The notes under the pieces were generated by a model that saw only the letters and a list, made by a program, of their open reading frames with translations, was not told where the DNA came from and did not search any database. Both the position numbers and the translations under genes were made by a program. Positions 1-13,842 of a DNA stretch of 64,000 nucleotides are shown one piece after another (positions within the stretch are counted from its first letter, which is position 1; the number at the start of each line of letters is the position of its first letter). Location: positions 13,959,001 to 14,023,000 of the forward strand of contig NC_046683.1 of assembly GCF_009870125.1 (NCBI RefSeq), read 5' to 3'. The stretch comes from Drosophila pseudoobscura. Lineage: Eukaryota; Arthropoda; Insecta; Diptera; Drosophilidae.

Positions 1-3000
1 GAAGTGCCAAGTGAGCCTCTTAAAAACTCATTAATCACCCGCCTAACAGGTCCCAGGACCAGGCCTGAGCCCAAGATCGATTTCCAAATATTGCCAACTG
101 CAAAAAGAGCCAGCCAGCAAATGAGACGGTGAAAAAGGTGCGAACCAATTTGCACCTCAGACGTGGCAAAAGTCCCTTTGCCTTTACCTTTACCCACTCC
201 CTCTCCCGTTCTAAATCCGAGGCAGGACAGGGCGCGGCCCGTGATGGTCCTGCGGCCAAGCCCAAGTCCAAGCTAATTTCTATGAATTTCACGCCTACCA
301 GGATGGAAATTGCCTCGAGTCCGGAACAGGAATCGAAATCAGAATCAGAATCGAAAGGCAACCGAACCGAAGGCAACTCTGGCCGTGATCCTGGCGCCAA
401 GTTAATGGATCATCACTCATCAAGAGCACCTTTGTTTTGGCCTTGGACCTCGGGCCTGCTTTCTGTTCTCTGCAGAGCAGATCATTGAAAAGGTGTGTGG
501 AACTCTAGGACTCCAAGGAGCGCACTTTTATAATCCAGCCTGAAACTGAAACTCAATATTCATCAACTGCATCGAAAATATTAGCAGCAGCTACATTGCC
601 AACGGCAGAGGCATCCATTCCTCTTCATCCCCGATCCTCGATGGGGCTGTCCGGCCTGTCCGGGCCAATTAAACCATTAAATCTAGACATGCACCAATTT
701 AGGTGGCTTCAAATTATTCAACGACCACACATTATAAATTTTAAGGCAGACCCATAAAAACGGTACCAAAGCCCGAGTCCCCAAACCCAAACCCAGCCCC
801 GAAACAGAACCGACCGATCGATACGTACTTTTGTCACAAGATGTCAAAGCTTGGGTGATTTACTTCAGTGTCTGGATCGACAGCAGCAAAAACTTGAGCC
901 ACTGTCTGGACGTGGACGTGGACGTGGATGTGGATGTGGATATGGTCGTGGTCCCCATTCCCATCTGCGACCTCATCGATGGACGATGGACCGCTGATGA
1001 TGATCTCTGGGTGTCTGGTCCGTTTGATTGCCGAGAAATTAAAACGTTACGCTCGTTGACGCAATGCCCAAAACGAAGTTGACATGGCGATTGGTTTTAA
1101 TGTGATGCCCCCATGCCGATCCTTCGATCATTCGATACTTGGATCCTTCGATCATTGGATACTCGGTGTATCCACTCATTGGTTGGGCCATCAATCAACC
1201 GTTGAAACAATCACCCACTCACTCCTCACCTCACCTTTCCCCATCGCATCGCATCGCATCCCATCCCATCCAACAGACAACAGACAGAGCGGTATATGTA
1301 GAAGGGCATGCGGTAGGCGGAATGCATTTCTTGCAATTTTCACCAATAAAATTGCATAAAATACTATATGCAAAAGAATTACTCAGCAGCAGAAGCCTCT
1401 AGAATGGAGTCGGAAAGACGGACAGACGGACAGACGGACAGACATCATGCTCGCGGCCCGTTTCCCGTCTTTCTGGCCATGTAAGAAACTTTCAACACCT
1501 TCGCACAGTCTCCCAATCTTTATGGGGCTGGTCCCTGCCAATGGTCCAGTGGTCCAATGGTCCACGCGGACTGCATTCAAATTGTTTCTGATTAGGGATA
1601 CTCGTAGTTTGGGCTGCTGCGCACTGATCAACTTGCTCAATGGATCCCTGGATCCCAGGCCAGCTCTGGGGCTAAAAACTGAGACCGGGTCCAGTAGGTT
1701 GCGTGTGTGGATCGTTTGTTTGGTCCGCGGTCCTCTGTCCTCGGTCCTCTGTTCTCGGTCTGGTGATATATCTGCCATTGCGGTGCCTGCATATATAATT
1801 AAGGTGTTTGCCCAGCTTTTGGGTTTAAAGCCAATAGGAAATTTACTGGAGCTATTCTTGGCGTGAATATTTCAGTTTCATGGTTCAAAATCAATTGGTT
1901 TTACCTTAGTGGTATTCATTTTAATAGAGTTTTTATAATTGTATATCATTTACCCACATTTTGATAGTACATTCTGATGTGATTAAATATGTAAATATTA
2001 TTTAATATATCCATTATCTTTTAGTTTTGGGTCTCATCTATATCTTACATTACTGTCGGTTGCTGAAAGTTCTTCTCCCACACAATTGGCACTTCATTAG
2101 AGCCTTTTTTCTGTTGGGATTCGGTCCGATTCACCAATGGGTCTTCAGAAGAAGGCAAGTGGAGGCGTCCCCGTCCCCCACCTCTGGGAAGGGAGCGGGA
2201 AGAGCCTTCGATTCCCTGTGCTTTTTGTGCTCAACAGATTGTCATCACTATACCGCGAAGTGGAACTCTCCTGCATCCCACAGAACCTCGTTCTTACTTC
2301 ATACTGGGGCACAGGATGCGTTGTGAGATTGGAAGCGGGATGGAGAGATGGAGGTATGGAGGGATGGAGGTATGGAGGGAAGAATTGCCTAATGCAATAA
2401 CAAATATTTATACTTTTTGCGATAAATGTTTGCGTTGGTTAATAAAGCGATTTGTTATTTGTGTATTCGTGCTCATAATTTATATACCTAAATTGGATTA
2501 AGTCGTCGACGGGTCACGCATGCCCCACTCGATACCATTCGACACCATGTGGCACCAGTCGAATGCGAATGCGAATCCGAATGCGGAGGCGTTGGTGTTA
2601 AGTTGTGCTCTGTTGGAACTGGAGGTTTGGTTTGGGGTCGGCTTTCATCTCGAAATCGGAATCGGTAGCGCCGCGGGCATCTCAAAACTGTCTGGACAGC
2701 GACTGGCTCTTGGACCCAGTGAAGGTGTGAAAAAGTTTTTCTTTTATTACTTATTTGTTTGTTGGTGCATAGCATCCGCATTGGAGGCTACAGTGGATAC
2801 ATTGGAGGATGCCTGTTGTCGGATGGAGGAGCCAGGCTTAATGGTTTTGGTGCTGTACATGGCAAATTACTTAACCGGCAACCTAATGACAACACCTACA
2901 AAACAGATCGCTCTCTGCCTCTCGCCCCATCATAGGGATAAGCCCTATGTAGAGGAGACCGAGACTCTGAGAGGGGTCTGGCTCTGTGTCTGTTGTCTGA

Positions 3001-6000
3001 GGCCTGGACCTGGGCCTGGACCTGGACCTGGACCTGGACCACTTCCCGAACAAGCCGATCATTTACAGGCAACGATCATTTATTTAAAAATTATTGCCAC
3101 ATCGATCACTGGCAGAGACACAGCGATCGTGGGGGATGGAGAAATCTGGGATTCGAGTCTGTTCCCTGTGTGCCATTTCATTATTATAGGGCACGCTCGA
3201 TCGGCAGATCGCCCGATCGTTCGGTTAGGAGAGAGAGAGAGAGGCTTCTGCTAAGTTTTTGCACATTTGATGAGGCAGCGATGGACCGATCGGAGCGATC
3301 GACCGGATATGCTGCACACGCAGAATGATCTACATTTATTTATGGATCCTGCGCAACGGACAAGAGAAAGAGAAAAACGAAGCGAAGAGTTTTGCGAGCG
3401 ACCAAAATCAATTGTAACTTTTGATTTTGATGAATTGATTTCAGATTGCTCAGATTTTGATAAGAGTCTGAGTGCCTGCCACTCTGCCGCTCTGCCCCTT
3501 TGCCCCTCTGCCCGTCTGTCCCTCTTCCGATGTTCGATTTAAAGTGTAAGCTGTCATTAGATCGCACTGATCACAATTAGGCAGCATTTTTCAGAGCCTT
3601 CACTCTCGCAAACACACACACGCTCTCTGGGGGCGATAAGGATAGACATTATAGGCAATTTGTTGTAATTGAAAATTAAAGTGTCAGCCTGTGGCATTCA
3701 TTAAACCAGCGACAGAGAGACCAGGCGACCAGGGACAAGATAAAACTGTGGGCAGCACAGAGACATGGACGGAGACAGGGAAAGGTACAGGGACAGGGAC
3801 AGGGACCCACGGGACATCCCATCGCCGACTGAGAGCAGCATTTATGCAGTTTTGTCGTCATGACATGATCGCCGACGCGATAAGACTCTGGCTTACAAAG
3901 TGCAGATCCTGCGCTTACATTAAGCTGATATGCAAATTATGCGGCGGGGCTTATTCCGGCGAAATGTCGGCGATCGTCGTTTAAATTAGCGTTAGCAAAA
4001 GTATGCCAGGGCCAGGTCCAGAGACAGCCACAGGGACAGCCCTGGCCGGCAACACAGATTATCGATTCCCGATCGATCCATCGCTTCATCGCTCCATCCA
4101 TCCACGTTCGAGGGCTGTGTGTATTTGTATTTAAAATTTACAACTTTTGCCTTTTGCCAACATTTTAATAACGTTTTGATGAATTTTATATGCACCGCTT
4201 GTCGTCGCTGATCTGATGACTTCGATCATGGCTCTTGGCGCTCTGCTCTCCGGCCACGATCCATCCCTCAGCGAGTGTCAGTTTATGGGTTTCATTATAT
4301 ATTTGCCTCCTGATGATACCCTGCTACTCTCTGGGCGACTCATTCATTATTGATTATCGCTCTCCTCATGGGATCCACAAAAGATTGAGAGAAGGCACAA
4401 AGAGTGGGGTGAAGAATCCAGATCTATTCGATTCCCAGGGATTTCCAATGCGTTGGATCCACCAAAAGGTCTGGCTTTTGGTTGCTGTACTTTGGATTGA
4501 CATTGAATGAACTAATTCCGGTGTATTTTATACTTTTTTCACGATCTCTTACGCTCTAGAGTCTTTCAGAATCAGTATCGGATGGAAAAATATCTTCAAT
4601 TACCAAAAAACAGTCTTACGGGGGAGCGCTTTTTCGAGTGCCGGGTATCCGACAGTCTGTAGGGGCCGACAATAGCGATCTTACTTATTTTTAATAGGCA
4701 GCGGCGGCAATGTCGCGATAGGCGATCGATCGATCGTCGCTCGGCCCAGCGATCGTGATTATGTTGTTGCCATTTTTTACGATCCAGCCTAGCAGCAATC
4801 TGTAGCTCCCTGTGTAGTACCCTGTGTACCCTGTGGTACCCTTTGCATCTGCATATGGCGAGAGTCTCTCTCTCTCACTGCCGACATTTGACAATATCTC
4901 TGACTGGGCACTAATTTACGAAACACCGATCGATGGGTTGACCGGGGATGATCATCGCTGGAGATCGCTGAACAATTTAATCGATTAAAACGGCCATTGA
5001 GCTGGGAATGAGGGGGATCTGGCTTTTGTATTTTCGGTTTGTCGCTAATAAAGAACGTGATATATTACACGCCAGAAGTCAGGAGTCAGGAGTCTTGAAA
5101 TTGGCGTTCGAATTATAGCTCTCACTGTGTCTCTCTCTCTCTCCCTCTCTTTCTCTGTATCAGTCTCTGTCTCTGTCTGGTAGGTGGCCATTGGAGCAAC
5201 TTAATTTCAATCGGTTCGCTTATTGTTATGGCTCTGTTGTCGTGTAGTGAAACAATGGGATCAACATCAGAAGCACCAGAAACAGCAGCAGCAGAGCACA
5301 CCAACGAAGAGGCAATAATAAAATTTAAGGATCCGATCGGGTCGATTGGGCGATCGGGGAGCCATCTGATGATCTGACGATCTGGCGATCTCCGGACGGA
5401 TCCTCCGCTCGATCCAATTATTGTGTGCGTTGTTGCAATAAATTCGTTTATCGCCGTCGCCGTCGTCGTCGTCGTCGTCGATGGAGCGGCAGTCGAAATC
5501 ATTTAAAAGCGATCTGTTTTGCTTGTCGTTGTTGCTTCGGTTCAGATTAAGTGATTGCCAAAAAGATTTCATGCTCGGCATACAGTGCGTTTCACAGGAA
5601 TAGGTATAGGCCTACGAAATCATCATAAAGGCTCGGAGTCAAAGCAAACGCTTCCAATCGAATGAAATCGAATCAACTCGGACTTTGGGGCAGGTCTACT
5701 CCATTGAACGGAAGCAAGGGCAACATTTCTGGTCTAGATATATTGTATGAGAACTGCAAGGACAACAAGGAGATGCAAGAAGTAAGGTATATTAGCTTCT
5801 ACTACTTTAATAAAAGAACGAGGCATCAAATCCGTTTTAGAATATTTCGAAATATCCGTATGAGAAGTTGGCCTTGCACTACAGCCATGACAAGCACTGT
5901 ACGCATAGTATCGTATCTGTATCTCCGGGCTAACCGAAGCTTACGCTGCTTACAAATTGATTGAGTTATGTAATTGCAATGCCGTTCCGTTCGGTCTTTT

Positions 6001-9000
6001 TTTTTTAGTTTCGAAGAGCTTTACATGACTGCGCTTTACATTTTAATTAAGAAAACGGCAGTGCATCTCAGTCTTGGGCTGGAGAGCCAAGGAAAGCTCT
6101 CAGCTCTCAGCTCCCAGCTTCCATCTCCATCTCCCGCTCCTGGGACTGGGACTGGGATCGCCCTGTCACAACAGCGCTTTGGAGCGATCAATGCCATTTC
6201 ACTTGATGTCGAAGTCGAAGTCGAACCCGGCAAAAGGCAGGCGCAGGCAGGCGCTGTGAAGCACATCATAAATCACCCAGGCGACAACGTCTCCAACTCC
6301 AACTCCAGCTCCAGCTCCATCTCCAGTTCTCCATATACAACTCCATTCCCATTTCCAACTCCAGCTCAGAAACTTCATTCCCTAACTCGAACCCGAACTC
6401 TTTCTCCATGTCGATGTCCATGTCCATGTCCGTGTCTCCTTAGCATTTTCAGCCTCTTGCACTTGTTGTAAATTTCATCCGAAACTGTGAAGCGCTGCAC
6501 AAGTGCCGCCTCCTGCCTTCTGCCACTGCAACTTTGGTAGCTGCCTCAAGTCCCTGTCCCTCTCCCTGTCCCTTTCCCTGCCCCTGTCCCTGCTGTTGGT
6601 GGCAGTGCCTCTTTTGGTTGCTTCTGGTTGCGTTCGGCTGTCATGACGTGCGCACAATGCGTGCGCATAATTCAGAGGAGTCCAAGCTCCATATGGAGCT
6701 GTGGCGTTGCATGCAACACGTCGCCTGTCCATCGTCCATCGTGTCCTGCTGCCCATGCAAGCTCGCTCATTCATTCATGCAACGTAACTCCATGCCCCAT
6801 CCCCCATCTTCCATCTCCCATCCGCTATCCAACTGTTCACACACAATCAGCTCCCTTCTCCCTTCTCCTGGAGCTGTCATCACTTGGCTCATTGATTCAG
6901 CCACGGCACACATTCCTTTTGCTTGCCACTTGTCAACACTTCATTGCGCCGTCGACTACCAGTGCGACTCCAACTACTGCCTCCCTCCTTTTGGGCTCCT
7001 TTTGATAAGTCAATCATGCCAAGTGCCACATTCGAGTGCCGTTCCATGTTTGTGGCATTGTCTGCTTGCATTGTGGTTGGAAATTTGTGTGTCCCAACGA
7101 GACTTTGATGGGGCCTGGCCTTTGTTGTGCTGGCCAGCGATATCCTTTGATGATCCTTCGATGATCGTTTCATTTGCATGACATCCACCATCCACCATGC
7201 CCCATCCCCCATACAGCAACATGTTCAGGTTCAGTTTCAGGATCCAGGCCCAGCTTCCTTTGTGTGGGAGAACTGAGCAGCCTTCGTCAGGTGTAAGGAC
7301 TCTGGTCTTAAAGCCAACTCTCATTAACCCATCATGAACATACTCACACTAAGCTCCAGCCCCAGCCCCAGGCCCGACCACAGCCACAGCTGAAGTTCCA
7401 GTAATTTGCTTCCACTTAACAGCAGTCAAAATCTCTGAGGCCAATCCCCAGAAAAAATAATGAAAAAGGAAACAGAACCGAAGTGGAAATACCCTTGCAG
7501 CAGATGCTATTGAATATTCCTAAAAGCCAGTATAGTTTTTTCTGTAGAAAATTACTACGATAGCCGCATAAACCGCAACGATAGTTCCATCTAAAATAAT
7601 GCAAGTCTTTGTAAGATTTTAGCTAAAGATATCTTCAAATCGATACTCTTTAAAGACTCGCAAGTATGTCCATCTGATCATCAAAATTGGAACCTTTGGA
7701 AGAGTATACCTCTATGCAGAAAAACCTCCTGCAATCGTGGCTGGTACAAATATTTTTTCACAGCTCATTAAAATGTAATTTGAAGAGCAAAATGTTTCGC
7801 GTTTCCCGGTATGCGGCATGCCTCGTAATAAACCGTTGCATTGATATTATCGCTAACCGGACCGGGAAAATAACACCCGAATAAGTGAAGATCACCGAGA
7901 GAGAGGATCGAGGATCATCTGAAGTTAAGCCCCAAACTAAATGGCAACTTTTGCACTGCGATGGGGACAGGGACGGAGAGGGGGACGGGGCATTCAACAA
8001 TTTAATTAAAATGAAATTTTCGAATCACATTCAGACGAATGTGGGGGCCACGAGGGCGGTGGGGGTATACTTCTCTGATCTTGGCAGCAGGTTGATCATG
8101 ATTGCAACTCTGGGGATGGAGCAGGGGATGGAGCGGAAGAGCGGACAGGACTATGGATACTGGACAGTGCATACTGTCTTGGGGAACTTGCCGCCAAAGC
8201 AGACGCCGCCGATGCCATCGAGCACTTGCACTTGTACTTCCACTCTTCCACTACGGGGCCGGTCGGCCGGACGATGATCAATGATCGCTGGCTCAACGCA
8301 ATGCGACGCGATGCGACGACGAGTGCGACCAGTGCTCGCTCTCCAGAAAAACTGATCTTGATCGGAGCTACAACATTGAGTATGTAATGCGCCATGCATT
8401 ACGTGTATCTGAGGTTGTCATCGTGCCAGTTACTCGCATATTATTAATTGGATAGCCATAGTTTCGATCGTGCTTAGCCCTCTGACTCTCTGAGTCTGAG
8501 TCTGATCTGTCGCTCCTCCTTTTGCTAGAATTTATGTGTTAATTTGTCTCGCCGCCAACTGTTGATTTATTCTCTGTGGATCTTCTTGTGGTTGTAATTA
8601 TTGCCAGGGCAGGCCAGGGGAAGGGAATGGGGCAGGGGCAGTGGCAGTGGCAGCTCTTATCAGACCATTAGCTGGCAGAGAGATGCGATCCAAAAACAGT
8701 TGGATCTCTGACTGGCTCCGGTATAGTCATAGTCGCCAACAGCAATTTGTTGGCCATGCCAGCAGACGACGGCCGGCGACATAATCATTTCCCTTTTTGT
8801 GCACCGCAATTTGTATTGTTCGCATAATTAAATTGACGCTTGACATTCCGCGACTCCAACTGCCGCTGCTCCACTGACATTGACACGCGCAGGCCCTCCA
8901 CCGCCCAGGCGAGCCCCACAAGCAAACCTTAAGCGATCCTCAGTCAGGTCCATCTAGCTGGTATAATTAGCAACGATTAAACACTTGTCGGTCCCACCCA

Positions 9001-12000
9001 GCTGCGGTTGAGAACAAAAGCATTTCTTATGGCTTTTGTCGGTTGTCGGGTCGGTTGCCTCCTCTGCTATTTAGCCAGCTATTGCTAGGTCGCTAGGCTC
9101 CTGCTAGGCTCCTGCTAGGCTGCCGCTAGGCTGCCTCTAGGCTCTGGAGTGGACCCAATGGAATTTGTCAAGCGCAAGGACACATTGCTGAGGGCAATTA
9201 GGCGCCCGCGGCTCCTCCATTCAATGGCAATTGTTGTCAGGCTTGTTTGATTAGTCTGTAATTGGTCTGTGGTTGTGGCTGTGGCTGTGGTTGTGGCTGA
9301 GGTATGGCCTGGGGTATGGTCCGTTCTGGGTTCCTTCATCGATCGTTGTCCCCGCGCTGTAAATACTCAATTATGAATTTATTGATTTTAATGAACATTA
9401 TCAATTTGCAATATGAAAATGGGCCCAGTCCCAGCCCAAGTCACGGTTGCGGTCGCGGTCTGAGCAAAAGAAACAAAGCATCACCATTTCAACAAAATAT
9501 TAATCAAGTGTGGCACGATCAAGGTCGCCAGCATTGCACATAATAACAGGCTGCAACGCGGCAACGGGAGCCTCTGGAACTGGAACTGGCAGTGGCACTG
9601 GCACTGGCACTGGCACTGCCTTGGGTCCGATCGATCAATGCAGATTGCAGTTCATCAGCGACATCCATTAGTGATCCCTCTCTCTACGAGCAGCTCTAGC
9701 AGACGATGATCGCTGGCGGTCTTGGCCTAATAGAAGATCTTGCTAACCATTAATTTTCCCTCCCAGGATCATACTCGTATAATTCGTGCAGCAAACCGAG
9801 CCAGGGCCAAGGTGTATCTTGTGGCTTGATCTTGGGGAAGTAAATATATCTTGGGCTATCGAGAAAAGAATTTATTGAAATTTATCATGGAAATTCGTAT
9901 ATTGCTTCTCTCCACCCAGTACTGATTCGATTAATTCAATCAAAGATTGATATATCGCCATGGACAAATTAATCAAACCTGATGAAAGTCATTGCACTAA
10001 ACGTGTCAAAGATTGATCGCATATAAGTGTTAAACCGAACTTTCCATCAATTATGGTTCAGTTTATCGGTACAATATACACACACATCGTATTGATCTTG
10101 GATATCATTCCCCGTTTGCCCTGCAATCTTCAACAAGTACTGAGTCCTGATTCCCGAGTCCTTAGTTCGACTCTTCCACTTCAAATCAATATGTAAATCC
10201 TTAGAGCGAATGTCACAATTGAAAGCTGTGCAAACAGCACCCTGTGTACCCGGACTGTGGCAAAGGATAGGCAAACACAAACAAACAATATTCATTTGGA
10301 GGACCAGGACACACACCACACGCGTCATAGACAAGCTGCAAATGCAGAAGTAGCGGCAGCAGGAGGAAGAGAAGGAGACAGAGGAAGAAGAGAGGATCGT
10401 GTCTGTCTGGGGAAGGCAGGAAGACGTGCCAATGTGCAACGCGTGCGCCTCGTCTCAAGTGATAAGAAACGCGCCCAAACACACACAAACACACAGCCGC
10501 ACAGCCACACACAGAGCGACTGTGCCACAGGCAAGGAAAAGGACACGAAGAAAATATTAATTTACACTAGGGCAATGGCAATATCAGCTGCCTGGGGCAT
10601 AAAGGGCTAGATCCGAAGTGCCGAATCGGAGCGAGGGTCTGGAATCAGAGTGGCAGTCCTGGCACGCACGATCCTCCTCCTCCTCCTTCTCCTTCTCCCG
10701 GGATAAATATGAAACTCGACTGTCGCTAACCCCATCGTACACAGACATCGTATCGTATCGCATTGAACACCTTGCCATGACATAAGAATCGAAGTTGGCA
10801 AACGGGAATCAAAATCAAAATCGTAAGAAATGCCAGTTGACAAGAACGCCCCCGACATGTGCAACGTTTGCAGCTTGCCCCCGATTACGGATCTGTGTCT
10901 GTGTCTGTGTCTATGAGTGGATGTGGATCCGGACAGGAAGGAAACAACAAGAAGGGTTTCTCGATTTGCGTTTGGGTACGGGTTAGGCAACAATGTTGCT
11001 GTCAGCCAGCCAGCGTTTAAAGATTGAGGAGAGGCGAACACGAGCAGCCAGCCGCCAGTCGCCAGGTGAAGGAGCCGCCTCCCCTCCCCATAGAAGACCA
11101 CTTTTTATGACTCTGCAGGAAGGTGAGACGAAAGGTGTCTGGACGCCTTCCACAACTGGTTGTATTTGTCATAGTTTCTCGATAGTACACTACACGAGAG
11201 GAGCTTCTGGGGGTAATCTATGTACGATTAATTATATGTGTAGTTTTGGGAGTGTGTATATATATAATCTCTAATTTGCGTCCCTACGTACAAATATCCC
11301 TTGAAGGATCCAAAAACCACCCTTTAGCTTATTGGCTGTGCTGATTTTTTCGCTCAGTGTAGCTTCATCTGTCATAATTGCTCTCCCCGTCGGACCGACG
11401 GTTAAGCAAACGACGATTTTTATGTGGTTTCGGTGGTTGTCTGGTGGTGGTCTTGCTTCCATATTCTGGATGGGATTTGCATTACGCCAGCCGCAAATGA
11501 TGCAAATTTCCTTGGAGATTGCCGCTAAGATTACGCCCGGAAGATCGGAGATCGATCCGATCCTCGTGGCTTAGCCGCAACTAAATGCGGCTTAAACAGT
11601 GCTCTTAGGCGTGAGATTTTCATTACGATCTCGTTGTTCTCGTTGTTTCTGTTTCTGTTTCTATTTCTGTGCGTCTGTTTCGGGTGCTCTCTGTTGTCGG
11701 CGAAATTTCAAAACCCCGCTTCTCGGGAAACGTATTCAGGGGCTAGCGAAAGAAAAACACAATGATCGGAGGTTTTCGTGAGGTTTTTCTTTGCTTTGTG
11801 GCCAGGGAGAGGTCCTTTGCCGACGGCTGCAGGATATGTTCTGGATTTGTTTGCATGCAAAACAGTTTACAAACCCCCACCTATGTGTGTGTGTAACCTG
11901 AAACCTGGCCACAGGACCTCAACGATCAACATCAAAATCAACATCAACATCAGCAGCGGCAAAAGTCAGTCCTGAATCCAAAGTCAGAACTGAACCTAGA

Positions 12001-13000
12001 GGAATCCGCATCCGCAATCTCCCGTCAGAGCCCCGACACTCGCAAAGTCCAAGAATCTGCAATCCCCAGTAAGAACAAGAGCCAGAGAACCCATGGCCCG
12101 AACTCCCTTTGTGGCATGATTCCGGACGGGACGCCTGCAGTTAGCCAATGGCCGGAGGCCAACCTGAGACGTTCTGGGCTGGCTGCCAAAATAATTAAGT
12201 CGTTTGCTCCAACAATTAAATAATTCAGCAAATTGTTCTGTCCCAAACCCCCCCCAGAAAAGTCTCCGATTCTTGAATCTGGCTTCTCGTTTTGCTGCTG
12301 CTCCTGCTCTCCATTGAAAGATTCGTGAATTTTGTTTAATTGCAATTTGGCTGCGAGCGACAGTTTAACATACGAGATGTAGATGGAGACGGCCTCAGCG
12401 TGAGAAAAATGCATAATTTTTTTTAATGTGATTTCGGATTTTGGTAGTTTTCTGAGCCGCATGAACCAAGCACCAGGCACATTCATCATGGCTTCACGTG
12501 GCACAGTGGGTGATTATTTGGTGGGAAAGTTCTCAAAGGCGTTCAAAGTCTTTAGACCCCAAACACCCTTCCGAAAGATTGGACTGAGCGTTGTTTCCCT
12601 TGAATATGGGATACAAAATACACTCATTTGCAACACCAATTCTTGTTCAACAAAAGCCCAAGACACCTAATCCAAATTATATTACGATCTTTAGACTACA
12701 TACTTATAAACTTATAGGCTCTCCTTCCCTTCTATGCCATTATATGCAGGGAAAGGTATTCATAATTGTGGTTTGAAGGACCCCATAAAATGCACAAGAT
12801 TCGATTAAATCGCATAAAATATCTTTTCTGCCACTGTGCCTTGTATCGTGCTAATGCTGACAGCGGCGGCGGCGGCGGCTTTCACTGGCGTTGGCAGTCG
12901 GCGAATACTGTGCAACGCCCACTTTTTGGGCAGCCCAGGGACCAGGCACCAGCAGAGACATAAGAGACACAAAGGCAGTCGCATAATTACACTTTTGTTT
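1..13000. other. Non-coding DNA 3' of ac, distal half
   Basis: No gene is supported here. Open frames are short, repeat-driven and lack family features. Simple tandem runs are frequent: GTGGAC-type (910-942), CCTGGA (3002-3041), GGGACA (3780-3812), TCTC (5125-5160) and TGGCAC (9580-9620). CGATCG-rich DNA lies at 3.1-5.4 kb. In D. melanogaster the interval between ac and sc carries shared proneural-cluster enhancers, so regulatory use is likely, but no specific enhancer could be recognised. Confidence 0.6.
3124..5362. other. CGATCG-rich block
   Basis: CGATCG occurs about 14 times in 2.3 kb, for example near 3124, 3197, 3211, 3286, 3295, 3970, 4069, three overlapping copies at 4723-4736, 4750, 4927, 5334 and 5351. 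About 0.6 would be expected for a random 6-mer. No known factor site is identified. Confidence 0.5.
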
Positions 13001-13821
13001 TACATTTCTGTTTTGGCCAGGCGAATTCCAGGAGCTGTCCACCATCCATATCCCAGTCCCAGTCACACTCGCAGTCACACTCGCAGTCCCAGCTGGTCAG
13101 CCTCGGGCGTGAGGACGAGGACCTGATGTACTCGTGTATGTGGGACCTGTGGAGTGCGGTGTGTGTGTTTGTGGATGGATGATGCGTGCCGCACGGACAA
13201 TTGTCACATGCACACACATGCGGCTTTGTTCTGGCCATTGTCCTCCGCTGGTTCTGGGTCTGGGTCTGGGTCCCCGGGCATTGTACTCGTATGTGGTTTT
13301 GGGCCACTCGAAAGCCATCAGAATCAGAATACCCATGGGCTGGGCTGCTTGTTCCGTGGGCGGATGCCATGCCAATCGTCTTAGGTCCTCTTATTTTTCT
13401 TTCTATCACTTTTGTCAAAGGCAATTAGGATTCATCCAGCCTCTCGTTGTTTGCTTGTCGGAGGCGTGCAAAGCGGTTTAGACTAGGTTTAGGCCCTGGT
13501 CAGTGCGGTGATCTATCGTGGTCTCTGGAGATCTCCCTAGATCTCTGGTGATCTAGTTACCGACTTCAATTGAGCCAAATTGGGTTACGAATTGTCCCGG
13601 CCCTCGGGGTTTGCCAACATCTGGGATTTGACTTTTTCACTCCTCACCCACCGAACAACCACGACAACAGGACAACGGAGTGTTGATCCACATCCGATTT
13701 GCGGTTCAGGTCCAGTGTCACGTGTGGGCGTATCAACTGCTGATTAGCAAGAAAAGTCGCTTGCTGTCGCTTCTGTTAGCATATTAGGAAAGGCTTATAA
13801 TAGGATCCCCCACAGGGACAG

Positions 13822-13842
13822 CGACCGTCTCTAAGACGGTCG
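13822..13842. repeat. Perfect 9-bp inverted repeat with 3-nt loop
   Basis: CGACCGTCT-CTA-AGACGGTCG. The arms are fully complementary. It is isolated in non-coding DNA, and no associated ORF or target-site duplication was seen. Confidence 0.6.

Noticed and set aside
2520..3254. 244-aa plus-strand open frame
   Set aside because: Contains a GPGPGP run from a CCTGGA tandem repeat; composition is not coding-like and no domain is visible.
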